The notes: generated by a model from the letters alone, not told the origin. A DNA stretch of 64,000 nt from SYFT01 sp964471115 (GCA_964471115.1 CAYYFE010000001.1:62001-126000), one strand, 5' to 3'; positions 7,385 to 15,327 are shown, numbered from the stretch's first letter. Program-made: numbers and translations.

Positions 7385-7424
7385 GAGTGCAACGGTTTGC
7401 ACTCGGGTGTGCAGAGGCCTGCAC
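7385..7424. promoter_or_regulatory. Two tandem palindromic operators, probable enhancer (UAS) for the sigma-54 activator
   Basis: The first palindrome is GAGTGCAA-CGGT-TTGCACTC (7385-7404). The second is GTGCAG-AGGC-CTGCAC (7409-7424). Both fit GTGCAR-N4-YTGCAC, and their dyad centres (7394.5 and 7416.5) are exactly 22 bp apart, two helical turns. They sit about 73-95 bp upstream of the predicted minus-strand start (near 7321) and about 85-107 bp upstream of the plus-strand start (near 7501), the usual distance for enhancer binding proteins. The likely binder is the NtrC-type regulator encoded at 9114-10478. Confidence 0.7.
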
Positions 7425-7475
7425 GACAGCGAAGGGAAGCCAAGCCGATACGGTCGATCGCGGCCGCCTCTGTCG

Positions 7476-7490
7476 TGGCACGGACCTTGC
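7476..7490 (+). promoter_or_regulatory. Sigma-54 promoter for the Cys-rich peptide operon
   Basis: TGGCACG-GACC-TTGC matches the -24/-12 consensus TGGCACG-N4-TTGC at every fixed position. Transcription would begin near 7501. The Cys-rich gene follows at once. Confidence 0.8.
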
Positions 7491-7503
7491 CCTCCGGCAG
7501 GAC

Positions 7504-7740
7504 GTGGTCAGAGCTCCCTTCCGCCTCGTGTTTCTCCTGGTCTGTGTGATGGGGATGGGCTGGTCTTCACTGGCTCTGTTGGCGGAACCGAACGTTCCTG
7601 ACATGTGCTGCAGCCACATTGGCGATTGTGCAGATGGGTACCGCTGTTGTTCCGTTGATGTGCTCGGGGTTCCGCCATGTGATGAGTCGAGGCGGGATGT
7701 CTGCCAGCCGAGTTGCGTCCCGTCCGGGGAGGAGCGATGA
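7504..7740 (+). CDS. Small cysteine-rich exported peptide
   Basis: 78 residues if translation starts at GTG 7504; GTG 7528 and ATG 7549 are alternatives, and none has a strong ribosome binding site. The N-terminus is a hydrophobic export signal (LVFLLVCVMGMGWSSLALLA). The mature part of about 50 residues carries eight cysteines in the pattern CC-x5-C-x5-CC-x9-C-x7-C-x3-C, which suggests a compact disulfide-bonded peptide. No family was recognised. It is the first gene behind the sigma-54 promoter at 7476-7490 and its stop overlaps the ATG of the next gene (ATGA at 7737). The divergent thioredoxin and ABC-2 permease are obvious candidates for its maturation or export, which is inference. Confidence 0.6.
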   Translation: MVRAPFRLVFLLVCVMGMGWSSLALLAEPNVPDMCCSHIGDCADGYRCCSVDVLGVPPCDESRRDVCQPSCVPSGEER

Positions 7741-7979
7741 GCCAGTCACGCGGTCCCGCGCGCGTGCTGCAGCTGCGCACGCCCTACTTCGTCGCACGGG
7801 AGCGGGCAGTGTTCAGGCTGGACGCCATTCTTGAAGAGCTCGAGATGATGCGTGCGTTCCTGGGCCTGGACGGGTCCCCTCGGAGACGGTCACGCAAGCG
7901 TGCCGTGACGCATCCGTTCGCCAATGTCGTGCCGTTTCGGCGTGAACCAAGACCACCAAAATCCCGGGTACGACGCTGA
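7737..7979 (+). CDS. 80-residue basic protein of unknown function
   Basis: The ATG at 7737 overlaps the stop of the Cys-rich peptide (ATGA) and follows a GGGGAGGAG ribosome binding site, so translation is coupled. The protein has a hydrophobic-charged middle (FRLDAILEELEMMRAFLGLDG, helical) and a very basic C-terminus (RRRSRKRAVTHP and later RREPRPPKSRVRR). There is no signal peptide, membrane helix or cysteine. It could be a small cytoplasmic DNA- or RNA-binding or adaptor protein, but nothing identifies it. The lipoprotein gene follows after 92 bases. Confidence 0.55.
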   Translation: MSQSRGPARVLQLRTPYFVARERAVFRLDAILEELEMMRAFLGLDGSPRRRSRKRAVTHPFANVVPFRREPRPPKSRVRR

Positions 7980-8071
7980 TGGAGAGCGGCATCGACCTCA
8001 AGCCGCCTGCTGATCGGGGCAGTCGAGTCAATCAATCGAAAGCACGAAATGTTCGCAATCGTGGAGGAGTC

Positions 8072-9070
8072 ATGCGTTCAAGAACAGTCATCATCATGGC
8101 GCTGCTGAGCGCGGCCTGCGGCGGAGGCGGGAGCAGCTCGACCCCGACCGCTCCCACCCCGACACCTCCGGCGGCGCCGACTCGGATCGTCGCGCTGTCA
8201 GGCGATCTGGCTTTCGGGTCAGTGGCAGTCGGGCAGTCCGCTGAGCGCACCCTGACAATCCGGAATACGGGCAACGCCACACTGACAGTGACAGGCATGA
8301 CTGGTCCTTCCGGCTACTCTGCCAGTTGGACTTCTGGCGCCATTTCCGCTGGCGGCTCACAGGCAGTGACAATTCGCTTCTCGCCGCTCGCGCCCCAGAG
8401 CTACGCCGGTACTCTCACCGTCAATGGCGACCAGACATCTGGAACCAACACGATCGCCATCAGCGGCACGGGAACAGGCCCTCGTACCCAGTTCGGGCCT
8501 GGCCAGTATCGGGTGCACGCCGACATTCAGGCGGCGCGCTACTATTCTGATCCCGCCGATGGCTGTTATTGGGAACGTCAGCGTGGCTTCAGCGGGAACC
8601 TGTCAGATGTGATCGCGAACGACTTCATCGGATTCAATGCCCTCCAGTCCATCGTGGACATCTTGCCGTCGGATGTCGCCTTCGAGACAGATAGCGACTG
8701 CGGTACGTGGTATCAGTCCCCGCGCCATCCGGCGCAATCAACGATTCGGCCAGGGACGTGGCTTGTCGGAACCCAGATACAACCAGGGCTGTACACCTCC
8801 AACGTGGTGGCGGGCTGCTACTGGGAACGCCTTAACAACTTCGAGGGCGTCCTCAGCAGCATCAACGATAACGACTTCGTGAGCACGAGCGGGCCGCGCG
8901 TCGTGGAGATTGTCTCGTCTGACGCAGGTTTCTCGTCAGACGACGACTGTGGAACTTGGACGCGAACCTCGGGTGACGGAGTGGAGCGGCCCATGAGCCA
9001 GACCAAGCAGGGCACGATCGAGTCCAGGCGCGAAGCGAACCGCGCCACTTGGTCTCATCGAACGAGATGA
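8072..9070 (+). CDS. Lipoprotein with an HYDIN/ASPM-like domain and two CYWER repeat modules
   Basis: 332 residues; ATG 8072 follows GGAGGAG. The signal peptide ends at LLSAAC, a plausible lipobox, followed by a Gly/Ser/Thr/Pro linker. Residues about 45-135 resemble the ASPM/SPD-2/HYDIN immunoglobulin-like repeat (FGSVAVGQSAERTLTIRNTG). The rest is a tandem duplication of a module of about 75 residues, each with GCYWER, an F-x-G turn, an acidic ND stretch, SDxxF and a closing CGTW. The two Cys per module are placed to form one disulfide each. Similar CYWER modules are known in actinobacterial lipoproteins of unknown role. It is the third gene of the sigma-54-driven cluster. Confidence 0.8.
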   Translation: MRSRTVIIMALLSAACGGGGSSSTPTAPTPTPPAAPTRIVALSGDLAFGSVAVGQSAERTLTIRNTGNATLTVTGMTGPSGYSASWTSGAISAGGSQAVTIRFSPLAPQSYAGTLTVNGDQTSGTNTIAISGTGTGPRTQFGPGQYRVHADIQAARYYSDPADGCYWERQRGFSGNLSDVIANDFIGFNALQSIVDILPSDVAFETDSDCGTWYQSPRHPAQSTIRPGTWLVGTQIQPGLYTSNVVAGCYWERLNNFEGVLSSINDNDFVSTSGPRVVEIVSSDAGFSSDDDCGTWTRTSGDGVERPMSQTKQGTIESRREANRATWSHRTR

Positions 9071-9099
9071 GTAAAGGCCGGTCACTCCAGGAACCCAGC

Positions 9100-9129
9100 C
9101 GGGATCCGGATGACTAAACCGGATTCCCG
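9100..9129. terminator. Hairpin at the convergent ends of the lipoprotein and regulator genes
   Basis: CGGGATCCGG (9100-9109) pairs with CCGGATTCCCG (9119-9129) with one bulged T. It overlaps the stop codon of the minus-strand regulator (9114-9116). There is no clear T run on either side, so termination would not be classical. Confidence 0.4.
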
Positions 9130-10478
9130 TCGCGGTCCCGGGCCCGTTTGAGCTTGTTGAACAGCGTCCGCCGGCTGATGCCCAGCGCCTGCGCGGCGCG
9201 ATCCCGGTTGCCGCCGACGCTTGCCAGCGCCGCTTCGATGGCGCGGCGCTCCGTTTCAGCCAGCGCGTCCTGCAGCGCGGCCAGTTCCTTCCGGTCATCG
9301 TCGGCCGCGCCGTTGACGATCGACGCCGGCAGGTGCGGCAGATCAATCTGGTCGCCTTCCGTCATGATGGCGCCGCGGCGAAGGGCGTTCAGCAGTTCGC
9401 GGACGTTGCCTGGCCAGTGATGGGCCCGTACCGCGGCCATCGCGGACGCCGTCAGCCCCTGGACCTCGCTCCGGCATTCGGCGTTGACCAGCGCGAGCAG
9501 ATGTTCGATGAGCAGGGGCAGGTCATCACGGCGCTCGCGCAGGGGTGGCATGGCCACCGACACGACGTTCAGCCGCCAGAACAGATCGTCCCGGAACAGT
9601 CCGGCCCGCACGTCTGACGGCAGGTCCCGATTGGTGGCCGCCACCACGCGGACGTCCACTGTGATGGGCCGGCTGCCGCCGACGCGCACCAGTTCGCCTT
9701 CCTGGAGGACACGGAGCAGTTTGACCTGCAGGTCCAGCGGCAGGTCTCCGACTTCGTCAAGAAACAACGTGCCCGATCTGGCGCGCTCGAAGACGCCGAG
9801 GCGCTCTCCCTTTGCATCGGTGAAGGCGCCTCGTTCGTGTCCGAACAGCTCGCTTTCCGCCAGCGTGGCGGGAATCGCCCCGCAGTTGATCGCGACGAAC
9901 GGTCCTCCGCTCCGGGGACTGTGTCGATGAATCGATCGCGCCGCCAGTTCCTTCCCGGTGCCGGATTCTCCCGTGATCAGCACGGTGACATCGGTGGGGG
10001 CGACCTTGGCCAGTGTTCTGGTCACCTCCGTGATGGCCGCGCTCTGACCGACGATGGCCGGGAAGGACGTCCGTGTCTGGAGATCCCGTTCCAGTGTGTG
10101 GACCCGCTGGTTCAACTGGCGGTGGGCGATGGCCCGGTCCACCTTGAGCACGAGTTCGTCGTTGTCGAAGGGTTTCGGCAGGTAATCAAAACCCCCGGCC
10201 CGGATTGCCTCGACTGCAGAAGCGATTGAACTGTGAGCCGTGATGAACACCACGGGTACGTCCGGCGAGGTCTTCCTGATCCGCCTGACGACGTCGATTC
10301 CCGAGAGTCCGGGCAGGGTGATGTCCACGACGAGCGCGTCAAACGGGGATGCGGCGTGCGCGAGGAGCCCGTCCTCTCCGGTCGCCACCGCGTGTGCCGC
10401 GTGACCCGCCGCCTGCAGCACCATCACGATGGCGTCGCGCAGGGCGGGCTCGTCGTCAATGACGAGAAGTCGGGCCAT
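9114..10478 (-). CDS. Sigma-54-dependent response regulator, NtrC family
   Basis: 454 residues with three domains. The receiver (about 1-120) has the acidic pair at DDE, phosphorylation site D52 and the KPF lysine. The AAA+ domain (about 135-370) has Walker A GESGTGKE and the GAFTDA loop that contacts sigma-54. The C-terminal Fis-type helix-turn-helix (about 405-450) reads GGNRDRAAQALGISRRTLF. It activates sigma-54 RNA polymerase after phosphorylation and binding to enhancers. The palindromes at 7385-7424 flanked by two sigma-54 promoters are the obvious target. The gene overlaps the 3' end of its kinase by 23 bases, so they form one operon. Confidence 0.95.
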   Translation of the reverse strand: MARLLVIDDEPALRDAIVMVLQAAGHAAHAVATGEDGLLAHAASPFDALVVDITLPGLSGIDVVRRIRKTSPDVPVVFITAHSSIASAVEAIRAGGFDYLPKPFDNDELVLKVDRAIAHRQLNQRVHTLERDLQTRTSFPAIVGQSAAITEVTRTLAKVAPTDVTVLITGESGTGKELAARSIHRHSPRSGGPFVAINCGAIPATLAESELFGHERGAFTDAKGERLGVFERARSGTLFLDEVGDLPLDLQVKLLRVLQEGELVRVGGSRPITVDVRVVAATNRDLPSDVRAGLFRDDLFWRLNVVSVAMPPLRERRDDLPLLIEHLLALVNAECRSEVQGLTASAMAAVRAHHWPGNVRELLNALRRGAIMTEGDQIDLPHLPASIVNGAADDDRKELAALQDALAETERRAIEAALASVGGNRDRAAQALGISRRTLFNKLKRARDRDGNPV

Positions 10479-11637
10479 TGGTGGTGATCAGGGGCACGTC
10501 GAACGTCACGGTTGTCCCGTGGCCCGGCGTGCTGATGATGGACAGGTCGCCTCCGTGCCGGCGCACGGCGGCCTGACACAGCGCCAGGCCGAGTCCACCT
10601 CCGTCCCGCTTCGTGGTGAAGAACGGCTCACACGCACGACCGAGGACATCAGCGGTCATGCCTGAACCCGCGTCCACGATGCGAATGCGCGCCGCCGAAG
10701 CAGCGGGGTCCGATTCGACACGAATCACCCCGCCTGACGCGCTGGCCTGGCAGGCGTTCAGGATCACATTGATGAAGGCCTGCCGAAGCTCGTGGCCATC
10801 CCCCAGGACCGGAAGCCGTTCGGGCAGGCCGATCGCGATCGACAGGCCTTGTTGTCCGGCATACGCGGCGCAGAACTCGGCAGCCTGTCTGGCCACCGAC
10901 GCGAGGTCCACCAGCTCCTCCCGGCTCGAAACCGGCCGGCCCAACGTCAGGATGCTCGTGAGCGCCGAGTTCGCCCGGTCGATTTCCTGCAGGATGGAGG
11001 CGAACATGCGATCTCTGTCGGCGGGCGTTGGCGTACCGGCCTGAATCAGTTGCACCATCGATCGGACGGCCGCCAGCGGGTTTCGGACTTCGTGTGCGAT
11101 CCCGGCGGCCATCTGGCCGGCGACGGTCAGGCCGTGTACACGTCGGCGCGTTTGCAGCGCGTGCTGTTCCGCTTCGGAGGCTCGCGCGACCCACAGGCCT
11201 CGTGCGATTCCGGCGATCTGCGTCATGTCATGACGCCCATGTGGTTGCGATGTTCGCAGGCCGGCCCAGGCCACCAGCTCGTCGTTCCAGACGAGCGGCA
11301 CCGCCAGATTGACATCCAGGTCCCCCAGCACGGCCTGTTCTTGCCTGGAGAGTTCTGTCCAGATGCCCAGGTCGTCAGGCACCGTGAGCGGGAGCCCATT
11401 GACTCTCAGCCAGCGGATCAGCAGGGAATCCCCGGTCACCTCGACCCGTTCCGTCGGAATGGAAGTGTCCCGTGTGGCGGTAATCACGAACGACGGCGGA
11501 GCGGGTTCAAACAACAGGCCGCTCGACGCTCCGAGGCTGTTGGCCACGGCCTCGAGGGCCTCGAGGGCCGGTCCCGCGTCTCTGGCCGCCAGGTTCGCCA
11601 CCAACAGGAGGCTACCGGTTTCGCGGATCGCCCGCAA
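10456..11637 (-). CDS. Soluble sensor histidine kinase with GAF-like domain, NtrB-like
   Basis: About 393 residues. The start is uncertain: no ATG fits, and I chose a TTG at 11637, with TTG/GTG codons near 11604 as alternatives. The N-terminal 170 residues look like a GAF domain (ARDAGPALEALEAVANSLGASSG), followed by a HisKA segment with H-box AGIAHEVRNPLAA. The ATPase domain has N-box NVILNACQAS, DAGSGM and GGGLGLAL. No membrane helix is seen, so it senses a cytoplasmic signal or a partner. It overlaps the response regulator gene (23 bases) and the RluA gene upstream (26 bases), so all three may share a transcript. Confidence 0.85.
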   Translation of the reverse strand: MRAIRETGSLLLVANLAARDAGPALEALEAVANSLGASSGLLFEPAPPSFVITATRDTSIPTERVEVTGDSLLIRWLRVNGLPLTVPDDLGIWTELSRQEQAVLGDLDVNLAVPLVWNDELVAWAGLRTSQPHGRHDMTQIAGIARGLWVARASEAEQHALQTRRRVHGLTVAGQMAAGIAHEVRNPLAAVRSMVQLIQAGTPTPADRDRMFASILQEIDRANSALTSILTLGRPVSSREELVDLASVARQAAEFCAAYAGQQGLSIAIGLPERLPVLGDGHELRQAFINVILNACQASASGGVIRVESDPAASAARIRIVDAGSGMTADVLGRACEPFFTTKRDGGGLGLALCQAAVRRHGGDLSIISTPGHGTTVTFDVPLITTNGPTSRH

Positions 11638-12325
11638 CCGGCTCAGGGGCCGTTGCCATCGTGGCCAGCGCTTCGGTGACTCCCGCCGACCAGGCCGGCC
11701 GGTCGACGTCCACCGGCGCGCGCCATACCCGTGTGTCCTCCGCGCCAAACGGACGCGCACCAAGCAGCACGTGTTCGAGATAGAAGGAGCCCGCGGGACC
11801 GCCGTACAGCGTGTCTCCCACCAGCGGCGCGCCGAGGCCCGCCATCATCACGCGAATCTGGTGGAACCGGCCCGTGTGGAGACGAACGACGACGTGCGCG
11901 CGATCGCAGGCGCCACCGTCGACCGGGCTCGCATGAACGACCGTGAGAAACGACGGCTTGCCGCCGGCGCGAACGAGCTCGGCCCGGCGCCCGCGTGTCG
12001 CGATGTACGCCTTGTGCTCGCCCACAAGCGCGTCGAGGCGATCGGCACGGCAGACCACCTCGGCCACATACACCTTGTGCCAGCGGCGCGCCGCAATCTC
12101 CGCGGAGTAGTACGCCGCGGCTTCCGCCGTGCGCGCCACCAGCATCAGGCCGCACGCCGGCGTGTCCAGCCGGTGCACCAGCCGAACGTCACTGAACCCC
12201 TCCGCCCGCAGCGCGGTGACCACCGACGCCGCCGCCGGATCGCGCGGCAGCTCGGACGCCAGCCCGGGCGGTTTCCACAACACGATGTCGTGCGGCGTCA
12301 CGTCGAGGATGCGGCCGGGGAACAA
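11612..12325 (-). CDS. RluA-family pseudouridine synthase
   Basis: 237 residues from a TTG start; a GTG at codon 9 is an alternative. The catalytic motif VHRLDTPACGLMLV contains the Asp used by all RluA enzymes, and the C-terminal HTGRFHQIRVMMAGLGAPLVGD is the second family signature. There is no S4 domain, as in the RluA/TruC-like short members that modify rRNA or tRNA uridines. Which position is modified cannot be predicted. It precedes and overlaps the histidine kinase gene. Its promoter region is shared with the divergent padR gene, with TAGACT on the minus strand at 12335-12340. Confidence 0.9.
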   Translation of the reverse strand: MFPGRILDVTPHDIVLWKPPGLASELPRDPAAASVVTALRAEGFSDVRLVHRLDTPACGLMLVARTAEAAAYYSAEIAARRWHKVYVAEVVCRADRLDALVGEHKAYIATRGRRAELVRAGGKPSFLTVVHASPVDGGACDRAHVVVRLHTGRFHQIRVMMAGLGAPLVGDTLYGGPAGSFYLEHVLLGARPFGAEDTRVWRAPVDVDRPAWSAGVTEALATMATAPEPVAGDPRNR

Positions 12326-12328
12326 GGT

Positions 12329-12365
12329 GTAGACAGTCTACGTCCAAGGCTGTAGATTGCCTACA
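12329..12365. promoter_or_regulatory. Promoter with two palindromic PadR-type operator sites
   Basis: A plus-strand promoter TAGACA (12330-12335) with a 17-base spacer and TAGATT (12353-12358) lies just before padR. GTAGAC-A-GTCTAC (12329-12341) is a perfect dyad over the -35 box. TGTAG-ATTGC-CTACA (12351-12365) is a second dyad over the -10 box. Transcription would begin at about 12365, four bases before the padR ATG. PadR autoregulation through such sites is common in the family. The minus-strand RluA promoter lies in the same bases. Confidence 0.65.
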
Positions 12366-12368
12366 CCC

Positions 12369-12725
12369 ATGGCCCGCACCCCCGACGACCGCCGACTCGA
12401 CCTGCTCCAGGGCACCCTCGACATGTTGATCCTGCGCACCCTGCAGTGGGGCCCCAGGCACGGCCACGGCATCGGCCAGGCCATCCGCCAGCAATCGGAC
12501 GACCTGCTCAAGGTCGAAACCGGCTCGTTGTACCCGGCGCTGCACCGGCTCGAAAAGAAGGGCTGGCTGAAGTCCGACTGGGACATCAGCGAAGCCAACC
12601 AGCGCGCGAAGTATTACCGCCTCACCCCGGCCGGGAAGGCGCAACTGGCGCGCGAACAGGATCGCTGGTCGCAACTGGTCCACGCGATCGGCCGCATCAT
12701 GAACCCCTCTCCGGCTGACGAGTAA
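12369..12725 (+). CDS. PadR-family transcriptional repressor
   Basis: 118 residues from ATG 12369, with no ribosome binding site. The N-terminal winged helix has the family start LLQGTLDMLILRTLQWGPRHGHGIGQAI and the wing SLYPALHRLEKKGWLKSDW. A short C-terminal dimerisation helix follows (AREQDRWSQLVHAIGRIM). PadR proteins of this type sit directly upstream of ADOP permeases in Acidobacteria and control them. Here the permease starts 5 bases after the padR stop. The two dyads at 12329-12365 are the likely autoregulatory sites. Confidence 0.95.
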   Translation: MARTPDDRRLDLLQGTLDMLILRTLQWGPRHGHGIGQAIRQQSDDLLKVETGSLYPALHRLEKKGWLKSDWDISEANQRAKYYRLTPAGKAQLAREQDRWSQLVHAIGRIMNPSPADE

Positions 12726-12730
12726 CACCG

Positions 12731-15319
12731 ATGTTGCCCGACGAGCGGGACCTCGACGACGAGATCCGCGGCCACCTGGCGCTCGACATCGCCGACCGCG
12801 TGGCGCGTGGCCAGCAGCCCGACGCGGCCCGGCGGGACGCGCTGCGCGACTTCGGGTACCCCGCCGACGTGCGGCAGGCAATGCGCCGCACATGGGTGGA
12901 CCAGCCGACGGAATGGTGGCTGGCCTGGCGGCGCGATCTCACACTGGCGGCGCGGACGCTCTGGCGCGCCCGCGGCCTCGCCCTCGCCGTCATCGTCACG
13001 CTCGCCCTCGGCATCGGCGCCAACGCGGCGATCTTCTCGGTGGTGCGGGATGTCCTGCTGCGGCCGCTCACCAACGCCGACGCCGACAGGCTGGTGCACA
13101 TCAGGCACAGCGCGGCCGGCCTCGATCGCGCGAGCGCAGCCTTCTCCGTTCCAGAGATCACCGACCTGCGCGCCACGGTGACAACGGTCGAGGCCTTTGG
13201 CGACTTCTCGACGATCGATCTGCCGCTGGTTGGCCTGAGTGACCCCCAGGTCGTGAATGCGGGCGTGGTGGGCGGCAACTACTTCGATGTGATGGGCTTG
13301 CGCGCGACGCTTGGGCGACTGCTGTCCGCCGCCGATGACCGGCCGGACGCCACCGGCGCGGTGGTGCTGACGCACCGCTTCTGGATCGAGACCCTCGGCG
13401 GCGATCCCGCCGTCGTGGGCCGCGACGTGCGACTCGGCGGCGTCGACGCCACGGTGGTCGGCGTCCTTCAGCCCACCGTGTCGTACCCCGTCGAGACCGA
13501 AGTGTTCTCGAACATCGTCACGAGCCCCCACCACCTGGAAGCCACGATGGTGACGGTGCGCACGCACCGCATGACGGACCTGTTCGGCCGATTGCGCCCG
13601 ACTGTCACGCTCGATGAAGCCCGCGCCGACATCGAGGCCGCTTACGCGGCCATGACGGCCGGTCACCCCGACGCGTACCCGCCAAGCAGTCAGCTGCGTG
13701 TCGCGATCACGCCGTTGCGCGAGCAAATCACCGCGCCGGCCCGCCCCATTCTGCTGACGTTGCTCGCCGCGGCGGGACTGGTGCTCATCGTGGCGGTGGC
13801 CAACGCGGCGAATCTGATCCTCGCCCGGTCGGTCAGCCGTCAGGCGGAGCTCGACGTACGCGCCGCCCTGGGCGCCAGCGCGGGAGCGCTGCGGCGCACG
13901 CTGCTGGCCGAGAGCCTGATGCTTGGCGCCGCCGGCGCTGCGGTGGGCATCGTCATTGCCCATCCCCTGGTCGCGGTCGTCGGGCGCTTCGCCTCGCGGT
14001 ACACCATTGAACGCGTCGACTCCGCCGTCGACCCGGTCGTGCTGGCCGCCGGGGCGCTGTTGGCCGTGATTGCGGCGCTCGCGCTGGCGTATGTGCCGGC
14101 GTTGCCGCAGACGCTTCGAGCCGGCTCGTCGAGTCGACCCAGCGCCTCCCGACTCGCCGCGCCGCGTCTGCAGACGCTGGCCTCGATTCAGGTGGCCGTG
14201 TCGTGTGTGCTGCTCGCCATTGCGGGCACGTTCCTGTCACAGCTGCTGGCGCTGCAGACGGCGCCGACCGCGTTCGACACCCGCCAGGTTCTGGCCATCG
14301 ATGTGCCCACCCCGTTCATCGGATTCCGCGACGATGGCGAGATGGAGCGGTACGTCGCGCTGGCCGCGCGCGTCGAAGCGGTGCCGGGTGTTGAACGCGT
14401 GGCCTTGGGCATGTTCGTTCCCTGGCGCGACACGTCGCCGCTGCTCTCGCCAATCGCGTTCACGGTGGAAGGGCGAGTCGCGGCGCCCGGTGAGGACGAT
14501 CCGCGCGCGCGCCTGCGTGTGGTGTCACCCAGCGCACTCGAAGTGCTGGGCGTACCGTTGCTGGACGGGCGCGACTTCCTCGACTCGGACGATCGCCACC
14601 ACGAACCCGTGGTCATCGTCAGTGACAGCCTGGCGCGCCGCTGGTTTCCGGCCGGTGATGCGGTCGGCAAGACGATGTGGTGGACTGATGCCTATTTCGG
14701 CGCGAAGGTCCCGCGGCGCATCGTCGGCATCGCGGCGGACGTTGACGATGAACGACTGACGTCGGATCCCGTCCCGACCGTGTACCACCCGACGCGGCAG
14801 TTGCGCGTGGCCGGACGGTGGTTCGTGTCGACGACGGGCAATCCGTACGACGTGGTTCCCGCGATTCGACGCACCGTGCAGGACGTGGCGCCGGAGCAGC
14901 CCGTGGAGCGCGCGGCGACGCTGGGTGATGTTCGCAAGACCGTACTTGGCCCGGAGCGGCTGAACGCCGCAGTCATCTCCGGGTTTGCGGCGGTGGCGCT
15001 GGCGATCACGATGGTCGGCGTGGCCGGCGTGCTGGCGTATTCGGCGGCCGTGCGGCGGCGCGAGTTCGGCATCCGCGTGGCACTGGGCGCCACGCGACGC
15101 CAGTTGATCGCGAGCGTCTTGCGCCAGGGCGGATGGATTGTGGGGGTTGGTATCGCCGCCGGACTTGGCGTGGCGCTGGCGACGGCGTCCTTCGTGCGCC
15201 TTCCGGCCCTCGTGGGCGGCGCGGCGATTCTCGCCGCGGCGGTGATGGTGGTGGCGCTGGTGCCGGCGTGGCGGGCCTCACGTGTCGACGCCGCGGCCGT
15301 GCTTCGTGCGGACAGTTAA
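12731..15319 (+). CDS. ADOP-type ABC permease (duplicated MacB/FtsX core), PadR-linked
   Basis: 862 residues. Residues 1-70 form a soluble prefix (DLDDEIRGHLALDIADRVARG) seen in PadR-linked permeases. It is followed by the first helix (ALAVIVTLALGIGANAAIFS), a periplasmic MacB-like core domain, and a first FtsX helix bundle near 340-450 (NAANLILARSVSRQAELDVRAALGAS). A second core and a second FtsX bundle near 735-860 end in PAWRASRVDAAAVLRADS. Such permeases work without an adjacent ATPase gene ('orphan'), presumably with an ATPase encoded elsewhere. The substrate is unknown; lipids, peptides or drugs are all possible. Confidence 0.9.
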   Translation: MLPDERDLDDEIRGHLALDIADRVARGQQPDAARRDALRDFGYPADVRQAMRRTWVDQPTEWWLAWRRDLTLAARTLWRARGLALAVIVTLALGIGANAAIFSVVRDVLLRPLTNADADRLVHIRHSAAGLDRASAAFSVPEITDLRATVTTVEAFGDFSTIDLPLVGLSDPQVVNAGVVGGNYFDVMGLRATLGRLLSAADDRPDATGAVVLTHRFWIETLGGDPAVVGRDVRLGGVDATVVGVLQPTVSYPVETEVFSNIVTSPHHLEATMVTVRTHRMTDLFGRLRPTVTLDEARADIEAAYAAMTAGHPDAYPPSSQLRVAITPLREQITAPARPILLTLLAAAGLVLIVAVANAANLILARSVSRQAELDVRAALGASAGALRRTLLAESLMLGAAGAAVGIVIAHPLVAVVGRFASRYTIERVDSAVDPVVLAAGALLAVIAALALAYVPALPQTLRAGSSSRPSASRLAAPRLQTLASIQVAVSCVLLAIAGTFLSQLLALQTAPTAFDTRQVLAIDVPTPFIGFRDDGEMERYVALAARVEAVPGVERVALGMFVPWRDTSPLLSPIAFTVEGRVAAPGEDDPRARLRVVSPSALEVLGVPLLDGRDFLDSDDRHHEPVVIVSDSLARRWFPAGDAVGKTMWWTDAYFGAKVPRRIVGIAADVDDERLTSDPVPTVYHPTRQLRVAGRWFVSTTGNPYDVVPAIRRTVQDVAPEQPVERAATLGDVRKTVLGPERLNAAVISGFAAVALAITMVGVAGVLAYSAAVRRREFGIRVALGATRRQLIASVLRQGGWIVGVGIAAGLGVALATASFVRLPALVGGAAILAAAVMVVALVPAWRASRVDAAAVLRADS

Positions 15320-15327
15320 GGAGACTC

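Noticed and set aside
12614..13963. A 449-codon open frame on the minus strand opposite the PadR-linked permease
   Set aside because: It is antisense to a permease with clear FtsX domains, its product is an Arg/His/Gly-rich sequence without any recognisable motif, and high GC makes such long antisense frames common.
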